NCBI GenBank assembly: GCA_015680685.1 | Contig: MNCI01025182.1 | Span: 109,408 to 173,407 of the forward strand | From: Gnetum montanum | Lineage: Eukaryota > Streptophyta > Gnetopsida > Gnetales > Gnetaceae | Reading direction: 5' to 3' | Length of the DNA stretch: 64,000 bases | Shown here: one piece after another, positions 33,222 to 44,613 of the stretch | How the letters are laid out: each line of letters opens with the position of its first letter | How positions within the stretch are numbered: position 1 is the stretch's first letter | The notes under the pieces: model-generated | Seen by the model: the letters and a program-made list of their open reading frames with translations, nothing else | Told to the model about the DNA's origin: nothing | Databases searched by the model: none | Position numbers and translations under genes: made by a program

Positions 33222-36201
33222 TATTGGCACATTTTGTCCATTTCATGGAACAAGTTGGCATGATAAAATTGGTTAAAGGTTTTTGCAGTTTGATAGTTGG
33301 AGAAGTGGCAAGAATTTCAGTTTGTAGAGAAAAAGAATAAGAATTAAAATGCAGTTAACAACAACATTCCTTTAATTTAAAAAAAATATGGGAGCATCGT
33401 TCCTATATCAAGCTTACAAGTCTCCACTGATGAGTACAGGACCACTAACGTGTTGTTCTCCTTCTATAATTATTAGCATTGCATTTCACAGGGCAACAAT
33501 ATAGATATATATATATATATTATGATCCACTGGGCTTTATTGATGAATATCTTGATAATCTCAATTCCTACTTTTCATCTTTATCACAATTAACCAAAGT
33601 CTAGTAGGATTATGAAGGAAGTTCAATCTACCACACAGCCATCAAGTTTATATCTGAACTGATCAAACAAGAAATTAATGTAAGAGATACAAGCATGTAG
33701 AGGTGAAAAGCTAAAAAAAAATTGCCATTCCCGTAAGAAGGAAGCAAATCACAGGAGGAATCCTAGTCCTCATCTTTGTATATTTAGAGACGTGGAAGCA
33801 ATCAGTTTTGGATCGAGAATTTGCAGAGGATTTGGATTTGGATTTGGATCAAAATTAAGAGATAGAGTGACGGTATGGCGTCGCCTTCATCGGTTTCTGT
33901 GAATGTGATGCTGGCAATACACGAGAAGAAGACGGTGGTGGTAGATCTGTATCGGCCACTAAGGCAATACATCACACTACACTACTTGGAGTGAGAAGCG
34001 GTGGAAGCTAAGGACGATTTGTAGGCCATCAAGCAGATGTGCAACGAGGTTGAGAAGGGAGCCTCCTCAGATTCGTTGAAGGCACGGTAAGATGTGATGC
34101 AATCCTACTATCGCGTGCTCTGTGTCATGGAAATGCAGTTTCTGATTTTCGCAGAGAAGGAGCACATCCACACCTTAACATTCACGTGGCACAATGCCTT
34201 CAATCTGTGAAAGAAGGCCTCGCAGCAGAACATTCATCTTGAGAAGGCTGTGATCACGTTTAACCTGGGGCACTCTCAGAGATGGCACATGGTGGCAGCA
34301 ACTGAACATCATACAACAACATTACCAGACACAGCGGTAGGGCCTTGTTTTGCAGTGGTGGTTGATATACGGTTCTAGCTGAGATTGGCATAGGGCGGAA
34401 TAATTTGAAATCGTCTGCAGAAATCAAGCAATTTCAGGCCTGGTGCCTTCACATTTGGAGGCATTCTTAAGGCGCTAAGTAACCACCACCATATTCGAAT
34501 TTCTTTTTCCAGTGAACGTCATTTTTACAAGGAAGCTAGCAGCAAATTTTACGTGGATATAAAATGCATATGATTTAATTATACATCATCATAAATTTGC
34601 AAGGATCAGCTTTATTTTAAAGACCATACAGCTGCCTCCACCAACATCTACACTAAGGTGGATGCTGAATTACTTTCCTAGTACCACCTGTTCATGAGAA
34701 TTACTAGGGCTTAATGATATTTAATAATTAAAATGATAATTGTATGAAGCTCTTATAGTATGGAGATCTTAGATTTTTTTTTAAATTATTATATGGGTTG
34801 TTGCTTATAAAATAAATATTGGTAATATTTGTAAAGACACATGCCAATGTTAGCATGATTTTCTCCTAACTTCATGTATAAGTTATAACTTCCTAACTTG
34901 TTGGACAAGTAATATCTCCTAACTTGTTGGGCAAGTTATAACTTCCTTACTTGGGAGAGAAGTTACCCAAGATATTTTTGGAATATCTAACTACCTATGA
35001 GACCCTATAAAAAGGCTTCAGGGATTAGAATAAAGGGAGGGGACACTTTGAAACTCACTCAGGATCTTGGAGGAAGATTGTAAAGAAGAAATTGTGAAAG
35101 ATTGCTTGTAAGATGACTTGTTAAAGACAACATTTAAGCCGCTTTATTATAGTCCTGTGAGTTATGTTTATTATTTTTTATTTTTTTTAAATTGTTTAGC
35201 TAGTGGTTTAGATAGTATCATTCTTGACAAGTAATTTTGGAATTTTTAGATTGCTCTTATTGTTCTTGTTGCATGATAGAAAATTTCTATTAAAATTTTT
35301 CCATAGAAGAGCTTCTGTTTGAAATCCATAAGAGCATTTTAGTAGTGAATTTTATTATTATGTAATATATGAGAACCACTATTGAGATTGTTGTAAAAGA
35401 GCCTCTACATGTGGTCAAGCCATTGAACAATTCAATAGTCAAGAGGGTTCAGAAAATCTTTGGTATTTTAATAGGACTAGAATAGCTTCTTTTATCTTTA
35501 AAGTGAATCTCTGTGGTATTTCAATCAGAAGTTGTCAAGTATTTTAAAGGTTTTGTTGAATGCAATTGTTGACATCCAAAATAGAGTCTGGTATGTGATA
35601 GTTTACGTAGCAATATTTTGGGTAGCATAGTAGGATTGTCTTGAAGAAATTGCTTATTTTAGCCTTGGAAGTTTGAATAATTTGTAGTTATTGAATTTGG
35701 ATAGCTTTATTGCGAAGTGTTTACTCGTATCATTTTACCTTGTTTAAACATTTGAGATCTTTACACAAATCTGCTTTCTTTTTCTCTTCTTTCTATTTCC
35801 ATTGAATCTCACTCTATTTCTAGTTTTCTTGTGGAACTATCTCTTTCTCTGGGGAAAATTAGAAGTAGATTTGTAGAGTTGTGCTCAAATTTTTTTGCAA
35901 AATTTTATTTGTTACAAGTAGGTATTATAAGGACCGTATAGACTAGGCAATTAAACAAAATAGGAACTCTCAACAACTCATAGTACTTTGCAAAGTTGGC
36001 TGAATCTCTTTAAGATAAGTCATTTATAGTTTTGCACACAACCTAATCGTTTTATTTTTCACAACAGCACACACACATACTCACATTAACTATTGAGTCT
36101 ATTTGGAGGTATTTAGGCCTTGGTGTTGCCAGAGACCAGCAAGCACCTAAATCTTGTTCAAGGACACTCGTTGGCGATCACATCCCAAACGGTTGCCAAC
36201 A
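33222..36201. mobile_element. Element H: insertion in F integrase with 5-bp duplication, carrying an ALIX fragment
   Basis: Precisely bounded by CCTAC at 33217-33221 and 36202-36206; removing H and one copy restores alignment of F with B (TGTCTC...ACATA.TG..CCCAC). The ends are TATTGGCA and TTGCCAACA, an imperfect terminal inverted repeat of the TGTTGGCA type used by LTR elements. Inside are a host-gene fragment (33875-34480) and a promoter-like stretch: repeats of TCCTAACTTGTTGG and AAGTTATAACTT at 34870-34970, with CCTATAAAAAGGC near 35003. Two matching LTRs, a PBS or a PPT were not clear, so class and orientation are uncertain. Confidence 0.75.
33875..34480 (+). pseudogene. ALIX: Captured fragment of ALIX/BRO1-domain host gene
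   Basis: ALIX is an ESCRT-associated protein with an N-terminal BRO1 domain acting in endosomal sorting. The ATG at 33875 gives MASPSSVSVNVMLAIHEKKT then VVDLYRPLRQYIT. HTLTFTWHNAFNL and KASQQNIHLEKAVITFNLG follow, all typical of the plant BRO1 N-terminus. Four in-frame stops (TGA, TAG, TAA, TGA) fall in about 130 codons, each explainable by a C-to-T change. After FNLG the frame degrades, and only PGAFTF-like residues near 34440 remain. About 150 residues of a protein normally much longer are covered, so this is a truncated, non-functional copy. Upstream sequence probably includes 5' leader. Confidence 0.82.
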
Positions 36202-38890
36202 CCTACATAGTGGCCTCCACTAGGACCTTCGTGAGCATCCTAAATAACACGTAGTTTATCTACATTAGAGACACACCAACAAACCAGGCAATTAGCACAC
36301 ACCTTGTAAAGGTATCTATTCATATCCATGAAGTATTTGGCTTGATGAAAAAATTATTGCTTTTTTCTAAAGTCAAGATCTTGTGACATCTTCCAAGTGA
36401 GAAGATGGGTGAGAATGCCATTGTACCATGTTGGTTCTACAAGCACTTGGTCATTGATTACTCCTATAAAGAGAAGTTCATTTGGAAATTGATCAGAGAG
36501 TGGTTAGCAATCACATTCTCAATTCCTTTCTAATCTACCATCATGAGATTGAATTTCTACAAAATCATGAGCCACCATATGATAAAAGGGCTCACCATTG
36601 GCTTTTTCATTAGGAAGTAGATGGAACTATGATCTGTTTGCACAAATACTTTATAACCAAGCAAATACTACTTGAACTTTTTAAGAGCATACACCACTAC
36701 CATTAATTCTTTCTTTGTGGTGGTGTAATTCAGCTACGTACCTCCAATGCTTCAACTCGCATAGTGGATGTAATATGAAAATTTTTTATCATCCAATTGT
36801 GTAAGCACTGCTCCCATAGCATAATTAGATGCATCCTTCATTTTGTGAAATGGTCTAGATCAGTCTGGTTCTCATAGAATTAGAGTTTCTACAAGTTTTT
36901 TCTTTAACTGTAGGAATGCATGTTCACATTCCTTGGTCTAGATGAACAGAGCATCTTTCTTTATCAACTCGATCAATGACTTTACAATCTTAGAGAAATT
37001 CTTTATGAATCATCAGTAGTAACTAGTATGTCCAAGGAATGATTGGACATATTTAACTATCTTTGGTTGGCATGTTATTCCTTGGATGATCCTTATCTTC
37101 TCTAGGTCTACCTCAATCTCTTCTTGTGAAATTTGGTGCCCCAACACAATGCCATCTTAGACCATGAGATGACTTTTGCTAGTTGAGCCATAGATTTGTT
37201 TCCATACATCTTTTTAGTACTTGCTCAAGGTAGTCTAAGGGCTGCTTAAACATAGATCCATAGGTGAAGAAGCCATCCATGAAGACTTCCACACCACTAC
37301 CGATCTACTACTAAAAGATGTTAAGAACCAGGCATTGAAATGTTGCAGGGGCATTACATAGATCGAATGACATCTTACAATATGCAAAAGTCTTCTAGGA
37401 ACTTATGAATGTTGTCTTGGCCCAATCTTCTGGTGCAATTTAGATTTGGTTATAACCACTATATCCATCCAAGAAGCTATAATAGCAATGCTTGTAGATA
37501 ATGTCAAACACTTGGTCCACAAATGGCAATGGAAAATGATCTTTAAATGTTGCCATGTTCAATGGCCTAAAGTTGATGCAAACCCACCACTTGCTATCTT
37601 TCTTTAGCTTAATTACAAGTGGGCTAACCCACTCACTATCCGCGATGGGATAGATAAACCCTACCTTGAAGAGTTGCTCTATTTCCTCCTTGATAATCTG
37701 CTTCAATTTTGGATTCAACTATCTCTAAAGATACCATCTTGGCTTCATGGTTGGGTCAATGTAAATGTGATGCTGGCATATGCTTGGATCGATTCCAATC
37801 AGCTCAGGATATGACCAAGCAAAGGTTGTTGGCCATTTGTTAATCACCTTTAACAAATTTTCTTTTTGTTCAAGAGCAAGTTAGGCATTGATTATGACCA
37901 GCTTCCCATTGTTTAAGAATGCATACTCCATGTCAGTTCATAGATTTTTTTAACCCTAGGGGCTCCTACTTGAAGTTATCAAGGTTTTCCAACTCTCCCA
38001 ACAGGTATCATTATCTTCATCACCAGAGAATTGGTGATGGACTTGTGTAAGTTCATCCATGCTTTCAACATAAGCATATGTTAGGCTCTCAATTAGTTCC
38101 ATGCATAATATTTCACTTTCTGAGTCAGCTGTCAGCCATTGGGTGTCCTCCTATTTTGTGGCTACTGCATATAGACACCTTTGAATATTTGTTTCTTGTG
38201 CATACTGATTGCATGCTTTAATGTATGTGCTTTTAATGGACCAAATATTCTGCATGCAATTACACCTGTTATCTTTGTATGCAATGCATGGAATACAGTT
38301 CTTCTCCAACTATCCAAATTCATTCTCCTTGGAGATTTCCAAAGAGAGGTCCCTTATGCCCATTTACATATCAACTGTGCTTAAACAATCTCTTTCCATA
38401 ATGATGGGGAAGTCACCCTTGTAATTCTTAATCTTGATCACCAAAAAATAAATAGGATAGGACTACCCACAAACTATGGTTACAATGTCCTCCAATAATC
38501 CCAAAGGAACAATGATTGATTAATCTACCAATTCTAAATAGATGTTGCTCTTCTTCTGAGGTGGTAGGTTCTAGGCCTTGTACATGTCATGGGAGATGAG
38601 ATTTACTTTACAACTAGAATCAAGAAGAGCCTTGCATGGCTCATGTTCAACAATCTGTAAGTAAATGAGTGGACTTTCCAAGTTTAGATCTTTTCATGGG
38701 AAGGTTACCAGTCTTAATCCAATCAAAAATAGCATGAGTTAACATCACAATGTAGATCCAAGGTGGCATTTGGATTGAAGGGCACTCGAAGATGTTTGAT
38801 GTAAAGGATGAGGGTGTTGGAAATGTAGGGTGGCTAGCCACATGAGGTTGTGTAGGTTTAGAATAACTATTGGGTTTGAAAAAAGATCAT

Positions 38891-41250
38891 TTCCTCGATC
38901 AATTATCCAAACCACATGGCTAGAAGGTTGCATGTGAATGTACAGCCCTCATGGCATTTTGTTACTACGACTATGAAGGAATTTCATCCTACATAGATGA
39001 AGTAGGAGGTAACTGGGTAGAGGGTGAAGGGATGTGTGCATATGAATGTGGAGGATGGTATTGATATGGGTTCTCTTCTCAAGTGGATGGTGAATGTGTT
39101 TGGTGGTACTTTAGAGGGTAATAGTGATGCTTAAATGAGGCATGGCTTACAGAAATTTTTGGAGAAATAGGTTACTGAACATATTACTTGTATGGATCTA
39201 GTTTCTTGTAAGGATACTACTATATTGGCGATCGCATTCCCCATTATTGTAGTTGGTGCCATTGTTGGTATTGCTCATATGGTTGTGGTGGAGCTCCACT
39301 TGGATAATAAGCTTATTAGTGCTATTGGAATTGCTTTGGATTGCCTTGAGGATAGGGTAATCATCTAGGTGCTTGCCTCCTTACTAGTCATAGATTCAAT
39401 GCATACATCCCAAACTCTTGTAAGTGTGACACTACAAGGAAACATCCCTTCAGATATTCATATTGATAGATGTCACAACCAGGATCATCATTAGAGTCAC
39501 TTTCCAAAACTTCCTCTATGGTAGCAACTTTGTCCTTACCTCTCTGGCAGGCACGTTTAGCTTCTTTTTGTAACCTACATGTATAATAACTATTTTGTTC
39601 TTTGGATGCTTTAGCAATCTTTATAGTAGTTTGGAACTTCTCATCCAAAGAGTCCCATAATTTATTAACCTTTGTCGAAATGTCAAAAACAAATCTTTGT
39701 ATAGGAAAGGTTTTTCTGTTTACCACCTCATCAAGTGGTGCATCCTCCTCATCACAAAATCAGAGCTCCCTTTTCCTAATGGAAGGATCTCTATTATATT
39801 CTTTAGCAATTTCCCTTTTTCACAAATCTCCTTCTTCTTTTACTACCTACACTATAGCCTTTGGATTTGATGAGCTCTTAGATTAGAAAGTCTTCCTTGG
39901 GCTTAAATCCCAAGAGTTCTTCTTGTTTCAACTTTGAGCCCATCTATGATGTGGTGGAGTTATTTCCTCTGAGAATATCCATGCCCAGGGCATCAATGTA
40001 AAAGAAAATAATATCTGGCCATGGCAGCATCCAAGGGTTCATGTGTCCCTTGTTTTCAGCCTTGGATTTGCCTTCACAAGTTGGAAACTATGGAGTACAT
40101 TTGGTATTTGTCATTAAATAGCTTAAGCATCATACTTCATTGGTGGATAGATTCTAGCTCTAAGGACCAATACCAGCTTTTAGCTTCCTTTATGAGTGTC
40201 CTAGGGAAGAGTTTGATTTTTTGTCAATCATTTTCTATGTTCTATAAGGCATAGGCATCGTGGAAAGCTTGTAGATGTGTCTACTGATCAAAGTTGTATC
40301 CCCCCTCAAGTCTTGGGATATTGTTCATATCTAAGCACATGATCTAACTATCCTTGACATGCCTAGTTGGAATCTTTACTGCCTCTGCAATGTTAAGCAT
40401 GCTTCAAGTCACCAACAAAGGCTCATCATCATCATTGTGTTGATGACGTCGATGATGATTTCTGCCACCTGTGTGCTCTTGATGTCTTTGAGAGTCATTG
40501 TTGTCTTGTTGATCACCTTCATCATGATTATTTTGACAATGGATTCTATGAGAACTGATAGATGAAGAGGAATGTTTAGAATTAGTTGAAGAGGATGGTG
40601 AGGAAGGTGGACTACCACCACCATTGTAGTGTCAGCCACCACTTTTTGGCTCATTACGATCCCCATCCTTAGATTTCTTGCCATTGCAATGATTACCTGA
40701 GTCCCTACCTTGATTGTCACTTTTTCCTAAACTTGGCTTATGAATTGTAGATCACATTTTCAAGACAACACCCCCATCACCAATAACAGGGGGTGGAAAA
40801 TCTTCATGTAGAGAATCCTCGGGGAAAGGATCCACATTGTCATCTTGGTTTAGCAAGAAAAAAGGATTACTAAAGTGCTTTCCCTTTGTAAACTCATGGT
40901 GCTTCTCTTGGTATTGATCTCTCCTACATTATGTGTCAGTGAGATGGTAGTCTTAAGTGTCATAACTATGCACAATGCATTCCTTGTGAAGATCTAGAAT
41001 GCCCAACTTTTTAAGAGTTTGAAAGAGCATTCTTAGCACAAATCAATTGGGGGGACAATACGATGTTGCCCTCCATATCATGCCATCGCAATTGTTCATC
41101 CTGATGTAAGATGAAGGTGAAGTCTAGTACATACTCATTTGGATGAGTATATACCACTTTGCACTCTTGTGAGACTAGTGGTTTGACTCTTTTGGAAAGA
41201 AGAATTTTATTTGCAACAAATAAAAAATAAAAAATAATCAATGTGCTTTT
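38891..41250 (-). pseudogene. gag of element F
   Basis: The N-terminal domain at about 41011-41200 (YTHPNEYVLDFTFILHQDEQ then LRWHDMEGNIVL) matches A, B and D. The start codon is not preserved clearly. A His/Asp/Ser-rich linker lies at 40400-40720. The gag core at 39388-39726 includes KLWDSLDEKFQTTIKIAKAS, and the C-terminal motif near 39440-39480 is degraded (CDIYQYEYLKGC). Multiple stops and frameshifts. Confidence 0.8.
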
Positions 41251-41349
41251 GTAATTATATGTCATTGAGAGTGATGTTGAACTTAAGTTCATCCAAAAAT
41301 ATTAATAATGTTCACTAATCTTAGATAAAGCACATTTCAACAAACAAAA

Positions 41350-41368
41350 TCCCCAACAACGACGCCAA
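41350..41368 (-). other. Primer-binding site of element F
   Basis: The minus strand reads TTGGCGTCGTTGTTGGGGA next to the LTR. It is the tRNA-Asp type with several changes. Confidence 0.82.
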
Positions 41369-41405
41369 TGATGAGCAATGAGGTACCATTACATCCAATC
41401 ATACG

Positions 41406-41528
41406 TGTCACATCCCCATTTCCAGTGATGCTGCTAACTACTGAAGATGGTGTCTCTTCATAACAAGTGTTATTGCCATCTTAACAAGACTCGAAAGGGT
41501 AGTTGTGATTAAGACCCGAAAGGGCATC
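41406..41528 (+). repeat. Truncated 5' LTR of element G
   Basis: TGTCACATCCCCATTTCC... through ACCCGAAAGGGCAT matches the first 120 or so bases of the right LTR and then diverges into CACTACATCACC. The remaining LTR sequence and PBS are lost. Confidence 0.75.
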
Positions 41529-42590
41529 ACTACATCACCGCCTCCAATGCTGTCCATCACTACCATCCACCCATCACTGCCTCTCGTGCTGCCCATCACT
41601 ATCACTCGTGCTGCCGCTGCCTCCTCATCGCTCATCAACACCTTCAAATCCACCGCGTGAACCTTTAAACAGTGCATCACTGAGACTGTTGCTGCCATTT
41701 ACAACAAAACCACAAATTTTCCATTATATGATGACGGAAAAATTTAAAATTTCTCAATTAACAAAAGATTCAAATTTTCATCATTAAACTATTACCTTAA
41801 ATTAGGAACTTTTAAAATAATTTTCAAATTTAAAATTTGTTGCAATGGTAACAACAGAGATAAAAATTCCACCATTAAGCACACTTGTTCCACCATTAAG
41901 CACACTTGTTCTAGAGTAGAATTGGGATGAGTGACCTCTCAAAAAGTCTTATTTTGCACGTCAAAAGGTGTTAAGCTTCTGAAGCCATAATCTTTGATTT
42001 CCGAAGCCTTTTTTGGTGAACAAAGAGTCGTTTCTTATAGTTTTCAACCTTCTGAGTTCAATGGTGTAATTAAATACATCATAGGGAACCCCAAAAATTA
42101 GTTTTTACTCCTTGCCCAATATAGTACATCAAGATACTCAAAAGTTTAATTTTCACACAACTCAAGCATACAATGTACATTTTCAACATATGAACCGTCA
42201 TTTCTAACATTTTTCACCCTTTTAAACTCAATGGTGAGGTCAAATTTATGATTCAGACATCATATAATTCAATGATATTATAAATTCAACATTTTAAGCT
42301 TTAAGATTTAATGCATAACCCTTGCAGATAGTCTTAAGTTCACTATGGAATGTCATTAGTTACACTATCGGAGTTAGTGTTCTCAAGGGGGGTAGAAAGG
42401 TCATAAAAAATAATATAGTTAAATATTACTAAAAATCAGGTAATGTAATTATATATTACTAAAATTAGATAATATAATTATAAAAATAGATAATATAGTT
42501 ATTCAATTGATGTAGTTGATTATTAGTTGATGTATTAGTTGGAGAATTAGTTTAAGAAATAGAATAATCTTCAACCATCAAGAAAATGGT
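41529..42590 (+). other. Interior of G before the captured gene
   Basis: No coding region recognised. It starts with a CATCACTGCC-type short repeat stretch, then becomes AT-rich. At 42384-42396 a second AAGGGGGGTAGA occurs, identical to the polypurine tract next to the G 3' LTR, but no LTR follows it. Confidence 0.5.
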
Positions 42591-42704
42591 ATATTAATCC
42601 ACCCTGCAATCAAAACATAAGGCAAAATAACATGGAGACACAAAATCTTGTTTCAAGAAGGAGTATGATACTCATGAAGAAAAATGATCTAGACAAGACT
42701 CCAA

Positions 42705-43774
42705 GAATAGGAATGAAAGTTGCAACATAGAATGTGCTTGCAAGATCTCTAGTGAGTCAGAAACAATATTCGCTATGTCCATCATGGGCCTTGGATTGAC
42801 ATGAATATCGATACCCACACAATTTAGCAAAATTATAAGATTTGGATGTTGATGTCTTCTGCTTACAAGAAGTCTTGCCATGGGAATTTCTATATCAATT
42901 CCAACTAGATTTAAAAAATATGGGATATAAAGGTATTTATAAGCAAAAAGGTTCTTGTGGAAGTTTCTCTTTTGAGCCATACAGATTAGCATATTGTAGC
43001 AATTACAACATGGATGGTTGTGCAATCTTTTATAAAGAAGCCAAGTTTGAATTGGTACAAAGATTTGAATGGAGTTTAGAAAATATGATTTTTGAAATTC
43101 TAGAACTTCAAGCGATGGGAAAGAAAGAACAATCAAGATTTCAAAAAAATCACATAGCCCTAGCAGTGATTCTAAAAGTTCATCTATCAGGAAGATGTGT
43201 ATGCATGGTTAACACACATTTAATTGCCAAACCAACATGTTCAGTTGTTTGACTTTGTCAAGGAGCATACTTGATTAAGCAAATAGAAGAAAGTTTGAAG
43301 AAGAAGTTATTCTTAAGTTGTACCAATCTAGTTCCATTTATTCTTTGTGGAGACTTCAATGCCAAAGTTGGAAGCGGTGTTTATTAATTTCTAAAATATG
43401 GATCTGTAAAGGAATCTTTGGAAGATGAACCTGNAGTCTTGTTCGTGATGGCAAAGCTTGATCTTGATTCTTCTCAGCTTCTTCTTTAGAAATCAACTCT
43501 AGTAACTTGGTAACTTTAAAGAATTAGGTATCATACCAAATATAATCCAAAGTCTCAATGAAGAATGTTGTTGACCCATCTTCATTAATCATTGTAGAAT
43601 AATTTGTAAACTGTGGTTCTTGATGAGTTCTATCCATCAACATCATCTGTTCTTGAATTCTAGAATCTAATTGATCTACTCAAGATTCAGAAAAAGTAGA
43701 ATATGCACTGGCTAATGAAATTGCATTTTGAATTGATGAAAACATCTTTTTCAAGTCAGGTTCATCTTCCAAAG
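42705..43774 (+). pseudogene. Intronless fragment of CCR4/nocturnin-type deadenylase gene, with inverted 3' part
   Basis: CCR4-type proteins are Mg-dependent exonucleases of the EEP superfamily that shorten mRNA poly(A) tails. In a single frame from 42710 one reads MKVAT then YSLCPSWALD, LDVDVFCLQEV (catalytic Glu), MDGCAIFYKEAKFELVQRFE, VNTHL, and PFILCGDFNAKVGSGVY (catalytic GDFN) with FLKYGSVKESLEDEP. Five in-frame stops, no frameshift and no intron in this stretch point to a retrocopy. The C-terminal half (EPQFTNYST, ETLDYIWYDT, KLLELISKEEAEKNQ, QALPS) is on the minus strand at 43435-43756, between single Ns at 43434 and 43775. The final conserved SDH segment is not found. Confidence 0.85.
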
Positions 43775-44028
43775 NCATTAGTGATTGGTAGTTGGTATAT
43801 TTTTAATTCATTTCTTATCGTTATCTTGGAAAATGAAGTAAGTATCAAGAAAGTAATATTTAATTTTACATATAGTCTTTCTCATATATATCTTATTTAC
43901 AAAATAAGCAAGAGACAACTTCAAGTTCAAAGGAGAAATCAAATTATTGGAGCACAGAATCATGAAAGAAAGCATTGGAGCTAGAAAAAGATAAAGAACA
44001 TGGATTTGTTCAAGGATGAATGAAACCT

Positions 44029-44041
44029 AAGGGGGGTAGAT
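44029..44041 (+). promoter_or_regulatory. Polypurine tract of element G
   Basis: AAGGGGGGTAGAT immediately before TGTCACATCC of the right LTR. Confidence 0.85.
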
Positions 44042-44613
44042 TGTCACATCCCCATTCCCAAATGATGCTGCTAACTACTAAAGATGGTGTCTCTTCATAA
44101 CAAGTGTTATTGTCATCTTAACAAGACCCAAAATGGTAGTTGTGATTAAGACCCGAAAGGACATGTTGTAATAACAAATGTGTCTCTTGAGGTAACCATT
44201 GGGGGCTTGACCTAAGGCATTTATACCTAGGGTTAAAGGTCATGCCAGCATGGAGTTGCGAAGCCTAGAGCGGCAAGTAATGAGAGCCTGGTGAAGTGGG
44301 ACAGGAAGTGGACTGGCCATCCCTTCTAGCTGGGTTATAGGCCTAACCGTGGTGGCAGTGCTGGATTGCCTCTAAGGAATAGATGCCAAAGGAAGAAAAC
44401 CCCAATAAAATCTCTCAAAGCACTCTCCAGATACACTTTTCCATATCAATAAAGCATTCTTTTCTTTCTTTTTCTACATTTTTCTATTATTTCCTTTATA
44501 CATAATGCTGAATATCACTTATATTTCACATTGGTATATTTTCTTTATATGCATAATGTCTAATATATTGTATATTTGACGTTTTCCATGACATCCGAGG
44601 ATAAGATGTCACA
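44042..44613 (+). repeat. 3' LTR of element G (572 bp)
   Basis: TGTCACATCC...GATGTCACA, an 8-9 bp terminal inverted repeat. It contains CAATAAAGCATTC near 44448 as a possible polyadenylation signal. The U3 start and PPT resemble Ty3-type elements other than Athila, but the family was not identified. Confidence 0.82.

Larger units (their letters stand above)
32097..38890 (-). pseudogene. pol of element F (interrupted by element H)
   Basis: Order on the minus strand: protease region (about 38560-38840, MLTHAIFDWIKTGNLPMKRS), RT, RNase H, integrase and tail. RT at 37440-37718 reads PKLKQIIKEEIEQLFKVGFI and FLDGYSGYNQI; the catalytic motif near 37275 is FMDG instead of FMDD. RNase H has QTDHSSIYFLM near 36630. 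Integrase starts at about 36300 (DAHEGPSGGHY), is cut by H at 33222-36201 and resumes to 32560. Its catalytic Glu is kept (GAG at 32748-32750, VEVPNREI). The C-terminal tail (MWEGPYTIDKTFPSGVMLIY) ends at TGA 32097-32099. Many stops. Confidence 0.83.
41406..44613 (+). mobile_element. Element G: LTR element nested in F 5' LTR, carrying a CCR4-type fragment
   Basis: Begins TGTCACATCCCC and ends GATGTCACA, bounded by ATACG (41401-41405) and ATATG (44614-44618), a target duplication with one transition. The right LTR is 44042-44613, preceded by the polypurine tract AAGGGGGGTAGA (44029-44040). The left LTR matches only for about 122 bp (41406-41528) and the PBS is missing, so the 5' part is rearranged. 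No gag or pol was recognised; the interior is mainly a host-gene copy. Plus orientation is set by the polypurine tract. Confidence 0.78.

Noticed and set aside
35925-35945. AGGTATTATAAGG as a Copia primer-binding site in H
   Set aside because: Resembles TGGTATCAGAGC only loosely and sits where no internal region follows; not reported as a PBS.
42672-43136. 154-codon minus-strand ORF
   Set aside because: Shadow of the CCR4-type fragment, which has clear family motifs on the plus strand.
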